From: DATAEG01 sp963703085
GTDB lineage: Bacteria; Actinomycetota; Actinomycetes; Mycobacteriales; Jatrophihabitantaceae
Direction: 5' to 3'
Length of the DNA: 64,000 nucleotides
Assembly (NCBI GenBank): GCA_963703085.1
Contig: OY969789.1
Coordinates: 3,286,001 to 3,350,000 of the forward strand
Part shown: in pieces, positions 62,663 to 64,000 of the stretch
Numbering within the stretch: the first letter of the stretch is position 1
Layout of the letters: every line of letters starts with the position of its first letter
Notes under the pieces: generated by a model
Told to the model about the DNA's origin: nothing
What the model saw: only the letters and a program-made list of their open reading frames with translations
Database searches by the model: none
Translations under genes and position numbers: made by a program

Positions 62663-64000
62663 ATGGCAGACGACACGAAGACCGCCGGGGCCGATGCCGC
62701 CGGCCGCATCGCCGCCGGATACGCGACGCAGGGCGCGGCCGTCGCGCTCGGTGCTGTGGTGCTCGACGGCACCGCGCATCCGGATGCCCGGGTGTCACTG
62801 CCGATGGCGATGATGAACCGGCACGGGCTGGTGGCCGGCGCGACCGGCACCGGCAAGACCCGCACATTGCAGTTGATGGCAGAGCAGCTGTCCGCGGCGG
62901 GCGTGCCCGTCGTCGTGGCTGACATGAAGGGGGATCTGTCCGGCCTCGCGACGCCGGGTCAGTCGAACGACAAGATCGCCGCACGGGCAACCGAGACTGG
63001 CGCGCAATGGACTCCGACGGCATACCCGTGCGAGTTCCTGGCCCTTGGCGGACTGGGCACCGGGGTACCGGTGCGCGCCACGATGACCGCGTTCGGTCCG
63101 ACCCTGCTGTCCAAGGTGCTCGGCTTGAACGACACCCAGGAGTCATCGCTCGGTCTGGTCTTCCACTATGCCGATCAGGCCGGTCTGCCGTTGTTGGACC
63201 TGAAGGACCTCCGCGCGGTGATCAGCTATCTGGTCAGTGACGAGGGCAAATCTGATCTGAAGAGCCTCGGTGGGCTTTCCTCGTCGACCGCCGGGGTCAT
63301 CCTGCGCTCGTTGATCACGCTGTCGGACAACGGTGGCGACGCGTTCTTCGGCGAGCCGGAGTGGGAGCCGACGGACCTGATCCGAACTGCGCCGGACGGG
63401 CGGGGGATCATCTCCGCGGTCGAGCTGGCATCGGTCCAGGACAAGCCGCAGCTGTTCTCGACCTTCCTGATGTGGTTGCTCGCCGATCTCTTCCATGACC
63501 TACCCGAGGTGGGCGACACGGACAAGCCGAAGCTGGTGTTCTTCTTCGACGAGGCCCACCTGCTGTTCAGCGGGGCCACCAAGGCCTTCCTCACCGCCGT
63601 CACCCAGACTGTTCGGCTGATCCGTTCCAAAGGTGTGGGGATCTTCTTCGTCACGCAGGTACCCGGCGACGTGCCGGACAGCGTGCTCGGCCAGCTGGGC
63701 AACCGGGTACAGCACGCGCTGCGGGCCTTTACGCCGGACGATGCGACGGCGCTGAAGCAGGCCGTGCGGACCTATCCGAAGACCGAGGACTACGACCTGG
63801 CCACGCTGCTCACCCAGCTGGGCACCGGCGAAGCAGTGGTCACCGTCCTCTCGGAGAAGGGTGCGCCGACGCCGGTGGCCTGGACGCGCCTCGAGCCTCC
63901 GACGGCGAGCATGGGACCGATGGACCCGGGCGCACTGCAGCAGGCCGTCACGGCCTCGTCGCTGCAGCCGAAGTACGGCCAGGCGGTAGACCGGGAGTCT
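62663..64000 (+). CDS. HerA-like ATPase, DUF853 (YjgR) family, 3' end outside window
   Basis: 446 codons visible from the ATG at 62663, open to the window end. Walker A is GLVAGATGTGKTRTLQLMAE (about residue 58), followed by VPVVVADMKGDLSGLA. Walker B is LVFFFDEAHLLF near 292, with RLIRSKGVGIFFVTQ (sensor) and the arginine-finger region near LRAFTPDD. The family resembles HerA/FtsK helicases; E. coli YjgR has no firm role. No nuclease partner (NurA) is visible in the window. Confidence 0.9.
   Translation, partial: MADDTKTAGADAAGRIAAGYATQGAAVALGAVVLDGTAHPDARVSLPMAMMNRHGLVAGATGTGKTRTLQLMAEQLSAAGVPVVVADMKGDLSGLATPGQSNDKIAARATETGAQWTPTAYPCEFLALGGLGTGVPVRATMTAFGPTLLSKVLGLNDTQESSLGLVFHYADQAGLPLLDLKDLRAVISYLVSDEGKSDLKSLGGLSSSTAGVILRSLITLSDNGGDAFFGEPEWEPTDLIRTAPDGRGIISAVELASVQDKPQLFSTFLMWLLADLFHDLPEVGDTDKPKLVFFFDEAHLLFSGATKAFLTAVTQTVRLIRSKGVGIFFVTQVPGDVPDSVLGQLGNRVQHALRAFTPDDATALKQAVRTYPKTEDYDLATLLTQLGTGEAVVTVLSEKGAPTPVAWTRLEPPTASMGPMDPGALQQAVTASSLQPKYGQAVDRES

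Overview
This window is a high-GC chromosomal segment from an actinomycete. GTG starts and start/stop overlaps (ATGA, GTGA) are frequent. Several genes are actinobacterial hallmarks: HU with a Lys/Ala tail (hupB), an IclR regulator divergent from leuCD, F420 biosynthesis (cofC), a DivIVA-like coiled coil beside coaD, DUF3515, a Ni-type superoxide dismutase and a GlnR-like box before amtB. The backbone order (gltX, tRNA-Gln, tRNA-Glu, ltbR-leuCD-hupB-mutT1-ppk-cofC-plsC-gpsA-ddl-DUF3515-Lrp-thiL-rpmB-DAK2-recG-rsmD-coaD-sepIVA-yceD-rpmF-rnc-mutM-smc-ftsY-amtB-glnB-glnD-ffh) matches what I know of mycobacteria and streptomycetes. I cannot name genus or species from the sequence alone.

Layout. 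1-4390: end of a citramalate-synthase-like gene, a small membrane protein, a FAH-family hydrolase, gltX, a HAD phosphatase and tRNA-Gln. 4444-16800: a variable block that starts at tRNA-Glu. It holds a truncated VOC gene, a GNAT gene and a second, degenerate copy of part of tRNA-Glu, which looks like the scar of a small integrated element. After these come a coupled PhyH dioxygenase/HAD pair, the Ni-SOD operon (sodN-sodX-hbd), redox enzymes, a small basic protein, glutamate decarboxylase and a Bcp peroxiredoxin. 16800-28954: the ltbR/leuCD regulatory unit, hupB, mutT1-ppk, cofC, then a tightly overlapping chain plsC-gpsA-ddl-(P-loop kinase)-(formylglycine-generating-enzyme homologue). 30735-44064: thiL, rpmB, DAK2, recG, rsmD, coaD, a 30-bp tandem repeat, the DivIVA-like gene, yceD-rpmF-rnc-mutM, then an accessory hydrolase-P450 pair. 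44195-60344: smc, hydrolase, ftsY, threonine catabolism tdh-kbl (kbl carries a frameshift), the nitrogen-sensing cluster amtB-glnB-glnD behind a GlnR-like box, a phosphotransferase, an SDR, ffh and a cupin. 62014-64000: S4 RNA-binding protein, DUF2277 and the start of a HerA-like (DUF853) ATPase.

The most unusual structure is a pair of long, closely similar DUF222/HNH-endonuclease copies (13E12 type) at about 28.98-30.63 kb (+) and 60.36-62.01 kb (-). They lie in inverted orientation about 30 kb apart, and each is preceded by a roughly 70-bp-period repeat leader. Both are frameshifted, but at different places, so each copy is intact where the other is broken. Other points to check are the tRNA-Glu duplication, the 30-bp repeat that forms a stop/start-coupled mini-ORF between coaD and the DivIVA-like gene, the kbl frameshift, the lack of a normal start codon for thiL, and the kinase/FGE pair coupled to ddl.
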